Assembly: GCA_905250885.1 (NCBI GenBank)
Contig: CAJNOQ010002904.1
Coordinates: 1 to 22,193, forward strand
DNA from: Didymodactylos carnosus
Taxonomy: Eukaryota; Rotifera; Eurotatoria; Philodinida; Philodinidae
Direction of reading: 5' to 3'
DNA length: 22,193 nt
The notes beneath the pieces are model-generated. The model was given only the letters and a program-made list of their open reading frames with translations. It did no database searches and was not told the origin of the DNA. Numbering within the stretch: position 1 is the first letter of the stretch; each line of letters opens with the position of its first letter. A program made the translations under genes and the position numbers. Below are positions 1-8,655 of this stretch, piece after piece.

Positions 1-80
1 CTCGCAGCAGATTTTGTTTAGCTTCTCCAGAACCCACTAGACACTGGTCTCGGCTTATTCATAGAGGCGTGGGACTGATC

Positions 81-403
81 TCATTTCTCGTGATTACTAG
101 TCGCTTTCAGCATCGGAGAGCTAACAATGAACAAGTTCATCGATGTAAGAAAACCGGTTCCATCAGGATTAAACAGTTCGGCGCCATCAAGCATAACGGC
201 CACATGTACCAGCATGCCAAATACAAAGGGAGCAATATCAAGACCTAATGTTTTGTGGTGTTCGAAAAATCGAACCAGTGCTGGTTGATGAAATGAGTTA
301 AAAATTGTTTTGATATCAAATGGAATAGGAGAAACATTGGTTAATTTAAAAATATTTGTACTGATTTGTGCTGCATAAGGATCGGGTTTAACGAATGGCA
401 TAT
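81..403 (-). CDS. Exon of unrecognised protein, possibly DUF3987-like N-terminal region
   Basis: About 107 codons are open on the minus strand and the residue composition looks like a real protein. The segment holds a hydrophobic helix-like stretch (APFVFGMLVHVAVML) and then an NPDGTG turn. A polypyrimidine-AG acceptor (ccattttcag, ending at 404) precedes the coding sequence, so I start the exon at 403. The order Pro-rich start, hydrophobic helix, then NLF strand loosely resembles the beginning of DUF3987-type proteins, but no Walker A motif follows, so that name is a guess. The next exon upstream is probably 522-765. The two phases differ by one base, so the gene may be broken or may contain an unseen exon. 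The frame stops at 81. Confidence 0.4.
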
Positions 404-521
404 CTGAAAATGGCAAGCAGTATATCAGCTTTCACATACTGAAATATGACATGTGTGATTATTGCACATTCTTATTTATTTCTAGCTGTTATGTATCTCT
501 CTTCAACCCAATTCACTCTAC

Positions 522-765
522 CTTAGAAGAATGTCCATCATAGCAGTAAGAAAAATGAAAAAGATCTCTATTGGTTTTTATTAAAGAATGATTCAATATG
601 TCGGCTACCGAGAAAGCAACAACATAACCTACGATGCAAAAGTTATTACTAGAATCTTCAGTCACAGTTCTCCGCTCAGGAACATCGTAGAAAACCAATT
701 TTTCTTCATTAAAAAGAGCATGTTCTAAAGTACAAAAAACTGTATCACCAAATTGAATATAAGCG
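522..765 (-). CDS. Upstream exon of the same unrecognised gene
   Basis: This stretch stays open on the minus strand from a stop near 790 down to a good donor (AAG then GTAGAG, exon end at 522). Its translation includes FGDTVFCTLEHALF, VFYDVPERR and HFSYCYDGHSSK, which read like a globular domain. I could not match it to a family. A possible acceptor, TATGAG, places the exon start near 765. No initiator methionine is evident, so further exons should lie at higher coordinates; the foldback at 824-1103 may separate or have replaced them. The likely intron to the next exon would be 404-521 (118 nt), but the reading phase does not match by one base. Confidence 0.4.
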
Positions 766-823
766 ATAATCTCATATTGAATATATGATTAAACGGTCAA
801 CGGTTGAATAACATCATGTATTG

Positions 824-1103
824 GGCGTTTTTTTGGAGCAAGATTTCGCGAGTCCTGAGATATCGCAAAAAAACTCGAAAATCAGTAAATATCCAGTCAA
901 AATAAATTTGAGCAGCGGCAATTCAAAATGTGCTTAGACTGCATTAGTGATTTGAATTTTGAATTTGCATCTATTAAAATCACTAATGCAGTCTAAGCGC
1001 CTTTTGAACTGCCGTTGCTCAAATTTATTTTGATTGGATAATTACTGATTGCGAGTTTTTTGTGATATCTCTGGACTCGCGAAATCTTGCTCCAAAAAAC
1101 GCC
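824..1103. mobile_element. Foldback/MITE-like element, arms about 130 bp
   Basis: The left arm (824-953) begins GGCGTTTTTTTGGAGCAAG. The right arm (977-1103) ends with its reverse complement, CTTGCTCCAAAAAACGCC. The arms match almost throughout, including the inner pair GCTTAGACTGCATTAGTGAT and its complement, leaving a loop of about 23 nt. There is no ORF, so it is non-autonomous. No convincing target-site duplication is visible. Confidence 0.85.
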
Positions 1104-2816
1104 TAAAAGTGCACGAAAGGAAGCACTTTTTGCCGTTGGCCGTATCATCATCAAGTGCATTTGCTATATTTTGTTCATTCGATCAATTAAGTGCAAAATC
1201 AGCATAATGTATTCTGATTTTATGCAGCTAAAACGCATATCCATCAGTTTCATGATGTTTTCCGATTAGCGGTAACAAGATTTTGTTCGTATATTCATTC
1301 AAATAAACTTTTTCACTCAGTGCTCGTGTGGTTTTAAGCACACCGGTCTCTAACACACCTTCTGTTGACATTATTAATTGGTTTCTGTTCGTTATTTTAG
1401 CTGGAGAAGGACTTCTTGCCAAAAATTTGGTTTTACTAGATGCTGCATACTTTAACATACATCGGATAGTATTTTCTGCTATACCTTACTTTTTCGGGGA
1501 ATGAGCGGTCCTTTTCACGCTTTATAATTGCTGTATTTTTATAAAACTTGCAAACGCGTTTTGAGAGCTCTTTTCTTTTATGACTTGTTATTGAATGTAA
1601 AACAATATTTTTATAAATAGAACACCATTCGAAAGCTCCGAAGAAGCTCTTGCAAATAAAACCAAAATGAGCTCTCTACGATGCTCTTGAGTGGAGAACC
1701 AAGACTAGACATTTCGACAATTACTTTTGCATCGTAGGTTAGGCCAAAAAGACTTCAACTGAGTTTGTTATTGAGGAAGACAACAGGTCTCACAACGTAC
1801 AAATGTTAAAGCTCAAAACTGCTTCACGAAGATTCGATGTGCTCTCAACAAGAACGCGACAAATCTTATTTATTCTGAAAACACGAAATATATTATTAGC
1901 CCTTCTACCAGCATGCAAGGGTTCTCTAACATAATAGATTACGATCCATAGATCAATAAAGACTATGAAAAGTATTTGATCAAATAATACTTACGTTTAA
2001 TTAAAGGTAATCGATCCGAATAGTGCGAAACGTTTCACTGAATTTACCACCAATTGATATAGAACTAATTAAACCAATAGAAAATCTAAAAGAAGGAATA
2101 TCATACAATACACTATGCTACCAAATGTTGACATGAATTACTTGATATAATAATTTAATAAAAAGAAATAATTTCGACGAGTTCAGTATTATAATTTGTT
2201 TAAAGTATATCCGGAAAACAATTCACTTTTTTCAGAATATATCGTTTTTTGTTCGATTATTTTGTTTTAATTCAATTTAACTATTAAGATCATCTAAAAC
2301 AAAACAAAACCTTGGTTTCTTTGTGTATAATTCAATACGGACTAATTTTTAATGTTGACAATAATCTAAAACAATGAGAAAATATAATACAATCGATTCG
2401 TACATAATTTCAATGTAATTTAACCATCAAGATAATTTAAAAAAGAGAATATTGTTTTTTTCCTATATAATATTAATGTGGAGTAAATGTAATAATTAAA
2501 ATGATCTAAAAATAAAATACTAAACAATCGGTACCAAACTAAAAGGAATTAAGAAACGATTTCTCTTTAGATACTCAACAAATACGGTTATGTTCATGAT
2601 CTATGTTATATCACGGCGCGGGATTAACGTATTACTTTTGTGCTAACATACCGTTGTTCAAATGCAAATTGCTATTGAATATGCGTGTTACCTTATAAAA
2701 TAGAAATACATGTTCCTATGTGCATTAATTCTTTGTGCATTGAGAGAAGAAAGGAAACGGAAAGAACGATTTATTGCGCGAATTCAGTGTAGGATACTAT
2801 TTTGCAAAATGTGTCG
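1104..2816. other. Mostly non-coding AT-rich interval
   Basis: No convincing gene is seen. A 76-codon minus-strand ORF at 1228-1458 has a plausible composition but no recognisable domain and no clear splice partners, so it stays only a possibility. From 1500 to 2640 the sequence is strongly AT-rich with poly-A/T runs. At 2692-2700 there is a TATA-like box (TTATAAAAT) with an ATGCAAAT octamer-like word upstream (2662-2669), which could be a core promoter for something downstream on the plus strand. Confidence 0.5.
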
Positions 2817-2969
2817 ATGGTCGGATTAAATTGTTGGAACTCATCAGGTTTAGACTGCTGTAGCAATCAGTACGATGTATCATCGAACAAGGCAGTCGGG
2901 CAGCTTGTATGTTCTTTAGCCGGCTGTCGAAGATGTTTCAACATCCACAGGGTCTCGTTGCAGTACTGA
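2817..2969 (+). CDS. Small Cys-rich ORF, 50 aa, uncertain
   Basis: This plus-strand ORF runs from ATG to TGA and encodes 50 residues with six cysteines in the pattern C-x7-C-C-x16-C-x4-C-x2-C. The last part (CSLAGCRRCF) resembles a metal-binding or disulfide knuckle. It lies about 120 nt downstream of a TATA-like box, but a tiny ORF (ATGTGTCGATGGTCGGATTAA region) starts just before it and would compete for initiation. There is no signal peptide and no recognised family. It could be a chance ORF or a short first exon. Confidence 0.2.
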   Translation: MVGLNCWNSSGLDCCSNQYDVSSNKAVGQLVCSLAGCRRCFNIHRVSLQY

Positions 2970-3127
2970 GAGGCGCTCCCGGCCTATCGGTAACCATCTT
3001 GTTCTGTTCCTAGGCTACCCACCTATCAGTAGGACTCTAAAATTTACTGGCTATAGAAAAAGATCAGAAAATCTTTACCTTACACCGAAAGGTATGGGTA
3101 ATAAGTCTATCTATCTATGTTTCATTA

Positions 3128-3297
3128 GATAGGACTAAAATACAACGAGACAAAACTATCGTCCATCTTATTTATTCATTAAATAAGATCAAAATGTAAT
3201 AAGACTAAGAAAAGAACACAACTATCGCCCGTCGTGGATGTTGAATAAGACTAAAATGTAACAAAATTGATGAATGAACAAACTATAATCCATCTTA
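3128..3297. repeat. Degenerate tandem repeat, about 60-bp period, 3 copies
   Basis: Three consecutive units each begin near ATAAGACTAAAATGTAAC (3128, 3183, 3245) and end near AACTATCGTCCATCTTA. Units differ by substitutions and small indels (about 53-62 bp long). There is no ORF across them. This looks like old minisatellite or subterminal transposon repeats. Confidence 0.65.
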
Positions 3298-3994
3298 AGA
3301 ACTATACAACTAAGAATACAATCTTAGTAAAATAATGAACGAATGTGAATTCAATGGAGGTGATAACTGGAACGAAGAGAAATATATAAAGATGTATAAT
3401 TCTAGTATGTCACGGTTGCTTCTTGCTCCAGCAATTTTTATTCATGTTTTATGCATATGAGTGATTCTTTTGCTTGGTCCTGTCTTTCGTTGTGGTGGTT
3501 ATGGATAATGGGTGACCTTCAGTATTGCAGCATAGTATTTTTGCAAAACTTAAATTAGGACTTCCAAAATAAATTGTTTCGTCTTTAGTCGCAATTCAGA
3601 TCTCTTATGTTGTTATTGATTGTTACCGAAGATTTCTTCTTAATATAACAATCAATTCTGTTCACATATTAATTCAAGGAATTAACGGTGAATCTTATAA
3701 AACCAGCTATTAATTTATAATTTTTCAGTGATTAGTATTTAATGCTACTAGTCGAAGGATACATGACAAAAAAGTCGTAACAACGAAAAAAGGGACTACA
3801 ATCTAAGTACGATAAAGAATGTAAAAGTAAAGAAATAACCCTGATAAAAGTATGTACAACAGGTACAAACAAAACAGTACTGATGTATAAAGAAGAAAAG
3901 AACAGCTTGCTGCAAAGTCTATTGTCCTCGACAACATGACTGTTAATGTTCAAAATTCAAAGATTTCTGGACAACATGAAAAATGCATTCAAAA
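3298..3994. other. Gene-free interval downstream of the KDZ transposase
   Basis: Only short chance ORFs occur here (for example a 38-codon plus-strand ORF near 3336, and a hydrophobic minus-strand ORF at 3732-3953 rich in S, F, L and V). No repeat of note was seen. On the minus strand this stretch would hold the 3' untranslated region of the transposase gene. Confidence 0.4.
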
Positions 3995-4582
3995 CTAATC
4001 TTTCATCATCAATTCATCATCTTCTGATTGATAATCTTCATCGGTATCATTCGCTTCGTCTTCGATGAATACCCCAAAACTTTCAAATACTCGTGGTGTT
4101 AAAAAATAATTTTTAATTTCATTGCCAAAATGAGAAAATGCTAGACCAATACTGTATTCATCAATACCAGTAATTCGGCAATTTTTCAAATGAAAAATCA
4201 ACATGAGCATGACAATTGAATAAGGAAATGAGAAGTTTCGTAAAGAATATTTAGCACAGGAGATAAATTGAAAAGCTTGTTCAGCAGCCTGACTGTTCAA
4301 GCCGATAAATCGCCCTTCGTGTGACGGGTGATCCGACTTCATTATGGTTTGACACATGGATCGAGAGTGCGTGCGTTGATGAAAATTATCAAGAGCAAGG
4401 TAAGTCGGAAGTTGTTTAGTTAAGTTTGATAATTTCAGCATATCTGTACCGAGCCATTTATTCCAATGAAGTTTTAGTGCACAGGCGCAGTCGTACATGA
4501 GGGCGTCCGGCATACGACAACCATGAATAATCATATGTAAAAGATGACGAGTAATTGATCGCATATCTTCCGCTTTGATTGC
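3995..4582 (-). CDS. KDZ-type transposase, C-terminal exon
   Basis: This is the last exon of a transposase of the Kyakuja-Dileera-Zisupton (KDZ) superfamily, cut-and-paste DNA transposases with an RNase H-like DDE core. The motif ALDNFHQRTHSRSMC carries a likely catalytic Asp. LNSQAAEQAF carries the likely catalytic Glu, followed by the helical KYSLRNFSFPYS segment. The protein ends in an acidic tail (DEANDTDEDYQSEDDE). The exon start is set at 4582, directly after an AG in TATACAGAG. This continues in frame from the exon ending at 6955 and gives TEFS followed by AIKAEDMRSITRH. The ATG inside the exon (4564) is therefore probably not an initiator. Family assignment rests on motif pattern; element ends were not found. 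Confidence 0.75.
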   Translation of the reverse strand, partial: AIKAEDMRSITRHLLHMIIHGCRMPDALMYDCACALKLHWNKWLGTDMLKLSNLTKQLPTYLALDNFHQRTHSRSMCQTIMKSDHPSHEGRFIGLNSQAAEQAFQFISCAKYSLRNFSFPYSIVMLMLIFHLKNCRITGIDEYSIGLAFSHFGNEIKNYFLTPRVFESFGVFIEDEANDTDEDYQSEDDELMMKD

Positions 4583-4819
4583 CTCTGTATATCATATAGC
4601 AACCCCACAAGGATGATAGGATACTAAACTTCCATACGTTCGATTCTTTCGAATCTCTTCGCTATCATTCCGATAGTTTTGACATTGACTTTTGTGATCT
4701 TGCAAAGACTCTTGATCTCGTTTCTAGAATAGGATGTTGTTTAATTAGTGAAGCAGAATGCTATTATAAGAAGTCATAATCTAAGAAATCAGACAGTCGT
4801 ATGCGAGGGGGAAAAGGCA

Positions 4820-4904
4820 GCTCCTAGTGGAACCTAGGAGCCGCAGGATCTATTAGGATCCATCAGGATTTACTGGAATCTATTGGAATCCATTAGGATC
4901 GTAG
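4820..4904. repeat. Hairpin followed by 10-bp tandem array
   Basis: GCTCCTAG (4820-4827) and CTAGGAGC (4834-4841) form a perfect 8-bp stem with a 6-nt loop. From 4845 six units of exactly 10 bp follow, of the type AGGATCTATT, AGGATCCATC, AGGATTTACT, GGAATCTATT, GGAATCCATT, AGGATCGT. The 10-bp period is close to one helical turn. The same TAGGATC words recur in the cluster at about 6510-6690, on the other side of the foldback. Confidence 0.7.
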
Positions 4905-5667
4905 GAACCGGGATCTGCTTTTGCTTCTTGATCATATGTAAGCATTTGAAACTTAAATCGTCATTGTATAGTTCAAATATATATTTAAAAACTTGATCAT
5001 GCTGAAGAATTCTACGTTTTTTAAATACGTTTCTACATATCAACAGTTATAAAAGAAATCTGAAATAATATTTCGATAGCTCTACAGAATAAATCGAGGC
5101 TTTCGATCAAAAAATGCGCGCAATACTCTCCGACATATCAAATCATTGAGTGGATAGTAGTTTAGTATAAGTTGCAGAAGCTGTTGTCTTTAATATATAT
5201 ATTTTCTATTATAAAAACGACTCACACTTCTCTTTAGAATGAGATGATACAAGCTGTTTTCAAAGAATCCGAAAAAAGACTACAATTTCTTTTATTATTG
5301 CATTGTAGAGAAAAGTGATCGAGAAGGTCAAAGTTACAAAATACTTAATTTCAATTTATTAATTTTCTCACAGAAATAGTCAAACTTTTTTTCTCGTTTA
5401 TGTTGTAATAAGAATCTGATCAAAATCACAGTATTAATATTTTAATAGGCCATTTTCGAAATGTTGAGGAAAGAATGTCGACAGCCTAAATAATGGCAAG
5501 CGCAAATATCACTATGAAAAAATGTCGATGCGAACAGTTATCAAGAAGCGAACGTTGAAATATACAATGTCTCAATACTTCACGATATCAGCTGACAAGG
5601 TACAATGACGATGTGATAATCAAACTCGAACAACTACTCTCGGAGTAGCAAACAATAGTTGAGATAA

Positions 5668-6275
5668 ATACTAACGAGGAAATCTATTCCGGTGCCTCGT
5701 TCGGATTTTTTTCGTTCTTGCGTCATTCGCTAGGGGACCTCGAGTAGATAAAAAGCCTAAAAGGATATCGACCGACGGCTCTTGAAGACCTCGTTTTATG
5801 GAAAACCAGTTTTTCAGAAACTCTAAAAATGACCAAAACCTTTCTTAATGAAGCATTATTGTAGCCCACAAATTTCTGATTAAAATGAGACGTCTCTCTA
5901 CTCTACATGACCTTTCTTTGGAAAGTTAGAGAATTTACAAGAAAAGCCTTGAATTAATTTCTTATTTCTGTAGCTTTAAGCTGACAATTTACAACATTTA
6001 GGGCTTTTCTTGTCAATTCTCTAACTTTGCAAAGAAAGGTCGTGTAGAGCTGGGAGATGTCTCATTTTAATCAGAAATTTGCGGGCTACAATTATGCTTC
6101 ATTAAGAAAGTTTTCGATAACTTTTGAAGTTTCTGAAAAACTGGTTTTCCAGAAAAACGGGTCTTTAAGAGCCGTCGTCCTTTTAGGCATTTTACCTACT
6201 CGAGGTACCCCATCGGATGACCCAAGAACGAACAAAATCTGAGCGAGGCACCAGAGTAGGTTTCCTCGTAAGTAG
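5668..6275. mobile_element. Foldback element, arms about 270 bp
   Basis: The left arm (about 5668-5948) and right arm (6001-6275) are imperfect reverse complements across their whole length. Examples are CGAGGAAATCTATTCCGGTG at the left end against CACCAGAGTAGGTTTCCTCG at the right, and AGAAAAGCC against GGGCTTTTCT next to the 52-nt loop. The 61-codon ORF on the right arm (6057-6242) is a by-product of the arm sequence. No transposase is encoded. The element lies in the large intron of the KDZ gene. Confidence 0.85.
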
Positions 6276-6509
6276 ATAAAAATATGTCCGCTGTAGAACT
6301 ACATAACTTACATTAACTTATCTTCTTCTGACATTTAACTGTTTTCTCGACACATAATTTACTTTTTAACAAAACTACGATTTATTTATGTTGAGAATGA
6401 ACAATTAAAATTGGCTTACCATAGAAATCAAAAAGTGATCTTCAGGTAATACATCGGCAAAAATTATGGGCTAAGTTAAACGAATCTATTTTTCCTACTA
6501 ATATATGTG

Positions 6510-6690
6510 CTGTCTATAACCGGATCAAAGAATCCTATAACAAAATCATATGGGGTCTTTTAAGATCCTATCGGATTCTAAACTAAGATCTTGTCTGATC
6601 ATAAGATTCCTATTTATAGGAATCCTATGAAATTCTGTTACCAGTAGGATCCTATAGGATCTTGGAGGAACCTAGTAGGATTGTTTAACC
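6510..6690. repeat. Palindrome-rich GGATCC/TAGGATC cluster
   Basis: Many overlapping words of the family AGGATCCTATAGGATC and ATTCCTATTTATAGGAAT occur in both orientations. They are related to the 10-bp array at 4845-4904: both carry GGAACCTAG and TAGGATC. The pair may be the two subterminal ends of a ~1.9-kb inserted element, but no exact terminal repeats or target-site duplication were identified. Confidence 0.5.
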
Positions 6691-6954
6691 TGGGTACATT
6701 TAATAAGTTTCAAATTATGCAAACTGACATTCGTACTATCCTTTTGACTTTAACGAATAGCAGAAATGTCAGACTGCATATTGATCGTTTCGATTCATAA
6801 ACACATATCTTACTTCTTAACCTAATAAAGTTCGTTTTAACAAATTATGTTTACGTTATAACCAGACGTTGAAATTTAAATATGAAATACTTGCATATTC
6901 ATCACTGTCTGATTTGTGATTTCTCAAATCGATTAATCAACAAAATCTACTCAC

Positions 6955-7046
6955 CGAAAATTCTGTAGCCATTTCACAAGCTTTTTGTAAATTTGAAGAT
7001 GATAAATAGAACGACGGCTGATGATAACGGCAAAAACTTGGATCAA
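6955..7046 (-). CDS. KDZ-type transposase, internal exon
   Basis: This 92-nt exon is bounded by an AG acceptor (TTTATTTTAG) and a GTGAGT donor. It encodes VDPSFCRYHQPSFYLSSS followed by NLQKACEMATEFS. It joins the upstream exon in phase 1 (AAC TCT G plus TT) and the downstream exon in phase 0, which is the main support for the gene model. The segment falls between the VDGHQK block and the DNFHQRTH block, where KDZ proteins have a variable linker. It carries no catalytic residue I can name. Confidence 0.65.
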
Positions 7047-7113
7047 CTAAAATAAATTTGTTAATAGTCAAGAACTCTACGGAGCAACTAATAGTATTGG
7101 TTCCCAAAATTAC

Positions 7114-7660
7114 CAGAGTTAGACGATTGTTTCTTTCGACAAGCCCCATGTGGACAGCTGATTTCAACGGCAGTCATTTCCTCAATATCCACGACGTTCT
7201 TAAAGCTACATACGATCCTTCGTGCTTTCTGATGGCCATCAACAATTACACATCGGCTGCAGTTCAATGCATCACATTTAATTTTCGGAATTGACTTATG
7301 ACTAGACCAAAATATGGTGAACAAATGATACCACCAACCTGAATAGTTTTCAAAATGATCATTGAGCTCACAACGATTAAGTGAAGCAGGTAAATTCACC
7401 GACTGTGTTTTTCCTAACATAAATTCAAAAAGTACAATTTGATATAATATCCAGTGACACTGAAACAGTTTTGCTAATCGAATAGGTTGAAAAATGATAC
7501 CATTATTTTGCTTCTCATAATTATATCGATCGATAAGCGTTCGAGAGAATGCCTTGAACGGACACTGGTAATTTAATAGTTGACATGTATAATCAAAAAG
7601 AACTGAATATGTCAGTCCAAAAGAATCAGATAAATAAAAAACTTTCACTGGACTATTCAT
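7114..7660 (-). CDS. KDZ-type transposase, central exon with first catalytic Asp
   Basis: This exon encodes the middle of the transposase. The block CDALNCSRCVIVDGHQKARR is followed by SCPHGACRKKQSSNS. VDGHQKARR matches the KDZ hallmark of a catalytic Asp in a DG-x-x-K context, flanked by Cys pairs. A donor (G then GTAATT) at 7114/7113 and a 67-nt intron (7113-7047) remove a premature stop. Coding from PVKVFYLSDSFGL at the start is in a different frame from the upstream segment (7657-8175). Because the two frames overlap with no usable intron, a one-base shift near 7657-7664 is the simplest reading: a real mutation or an assembly error. Confidence 0.7.
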
Positions 7661-8175
7661 GGACGAACTGCTGATTTTCCGCCATCGGAACTCCAAGACG
7701 AGTGACCATATAAAAGTAAACATGATTTACATTCCCCGGTCATAGCTACCGCTCGGATAATTTTAAGACAATCAATAATATGAACCGACTTGCAGCGATA
7801 CAAACTAAGTAATTCATTACAATCAACACAAATGTTAGTGAATGGAAGCAAAATCATATCATTAAAGACATCAACTGTAACATGATTCACATCCACCATA
7901 ATATTCTTTTCAGCAAAATCAGATACTAACAACACCCGATTAACAAAATCTTTATTCATTGCAATAACATTTGTCACCATTAGAATATCTTCGCTACTAT
8001 GATTACTATTACAACGACCATTAACTAATTCCTTTATAAGTTGTGTTCGGGCATCAGACGACAAAATCATTGACGAAAGATTTGACAATTTAATATACAA
8101 GCGACAGATGTAAATCAGAGAAATTAATCCAACAGAAGAACAAAGTACTTCAAAAATATCTTCACTATCTGACAT
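7657..8175 (-). CDS. KDZ-type transposase, N-terminal segment
   Basis: This 172-codon open frame begins at ATG 8175 (MSDSEDIFEVLCSSVG) and runs through a hydrophobic helix and a Cys-containing region (NICVDCNELLSLYRC, TGECKSC). The cysteines are consistent with the zinc-binding, CxC-type region often found before KDZ transposase cores. It ends at a TGA at 7657 just where the next segment resumes in another frame, so the encoded protein is probably interrupted. With the three downstream exons the whole would be roughly 580 residues. It is assigned to the same gene by position, strand and Cys-rich content, not by a recognised motif of its own. Confidence 0.55.
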   Translation of the reverse strand: MSDSEDIFEVLCSSVGLISLIYICRLYIKLSNLSSMILSSDARTQLIKELVNGRCNSNHSSEDILMVTNVIAMNKDFVNRVLLVSDFAEKNIMVDVNHVTVDVFNDMILLPFTNICVDCNELLSLYRCKSVHIIDCLKIIRAVAMTGECKSCLLLYGHSSWSSDGGKSAVRP

Positions 8176-8294
8176 CTGAAACCAAAGACAACTTACAACA
8201 AAGACTTATAATCGGTGCTAAAAACCACCCGCCATATTAATAGACGATCGCTCAATTCTAGGCACCCCTACTACTCATAAAGCTTAAACAATGT

Positions 8295-8655
8295 CGATGG
8301 CTACTTATGCACATTTACCGCGTGTGATCAACCTTCCATGGTACTCTAACCCGCTACGATCGCTCTGTGCATGTCTATATCGCGTGATATTAACCTACCG
8401 TGGCATCACTTTTTTCTGACCAAACGGCTGTTGTAGAAATAAAAATCAATCAATCAATCAAACCCTCACTAGTAAAGAGCCCCTGTGTGTCTCTATAAGG
8501 TGTGGGATCAACCTTTCCTCTCCCCATCAGTTACCGAGATCGCCCTATGCGGGTCCCTACCGCGTCGGATCAACCTTCGATAACACTATCAGTCCTCTGG
8601 ATCGTCCCTGAGTGTGTCTATATCGTTCGTGATTAGTCATTCTATGGTGAAATCG
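8295..8655. repeat. Divergent tandem repeat, about 62-bp period, 5 copies
   Basis: Units start at 8295, 8357, 8477, 8538 and 8600, each of the form CGATCGCYCTRTGCATGT, then CTATACCGCGTGATCAACCT, then a variable tail. Spacings are 62, 120 (interrupted), 61 and 62 bp. The 58-nt gap at 8419-8476 is filled by unrelated sequence ending in (AATC)n. It is more GC-rich than its surroundings and sits directly upstream of the KDZ transposase start, so it could be a subterminal repeat block of that element. Confidence 0.7.
8419..8476. repeat. Insert with (AATC)n tail inside the tandem repeat
   Basis: GTTGTAGAAATAAAAATC followed by repeated AATC units ends this 58-nt stretch. It replaces one expected copy of the 62-bp repeat. 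A 3' microsatellite tail of this kind is typical of non-LTR retrotransposons or SINEs that are 5'-truncated. The stretch is too short to name the family. Confidence 0.35.

Larger units (their letters stand above)
4583..6954 (-). other. Large intron of the KDZ transposase gene, loaded with repeats
   Basis: The donor on the minus strand is GTGAGT directly after TTTTCG (exon end 6955). The acceptor is the AG before GCAATC (exon start 4582). The join is in frame, phase 0, between conserved-looking blocks. At 2372 nt it is far longer than the neighbouring 67-nt intron. It contains a hairpin plus 10-bp array (4820-4904), a 0.6-kb foldback (5668-6275) and a palindrome-rich cluster (about 6510-6690). 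These may together be one inserted element that arrived in a formerly small intron. Confidence 0.6.

Noticed and set aside
1228-1458. Minus-strand 76-codon ORF
   Set aside because: The composition is protein-like, but there is no recognisable domain, no clear splice context and no neighbour support; kept only as a remark in the interval description.
3128-3297. CRISPR-like spaced repeats (also considered for 8295-8655)
   Set aside because: Units are contiguous and diverged rather than identical repeats with unique spacers, and the DNA is eukaryotic.
3732-3953. Minus-strand 73-codon hydrophobic ORF
   Set aside because: Its S/F/L/V-rich composition is typical of chance translation of AT-rich DNA; there are no motifs and it lies in the presumed transposase 3' UTR.
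6057-6242. 61-codon plus-strand ORF
   Set aside because: It lies entirely in the right arm of the 5668-6275 foldback and reads inverted-repeat sequence; no protein features.
7058-7294. Plus-strand ORF of 78 codons
   Set aside because: It is antisense to the KDZ exons, which have family motifs and splice sites on the minus strand.
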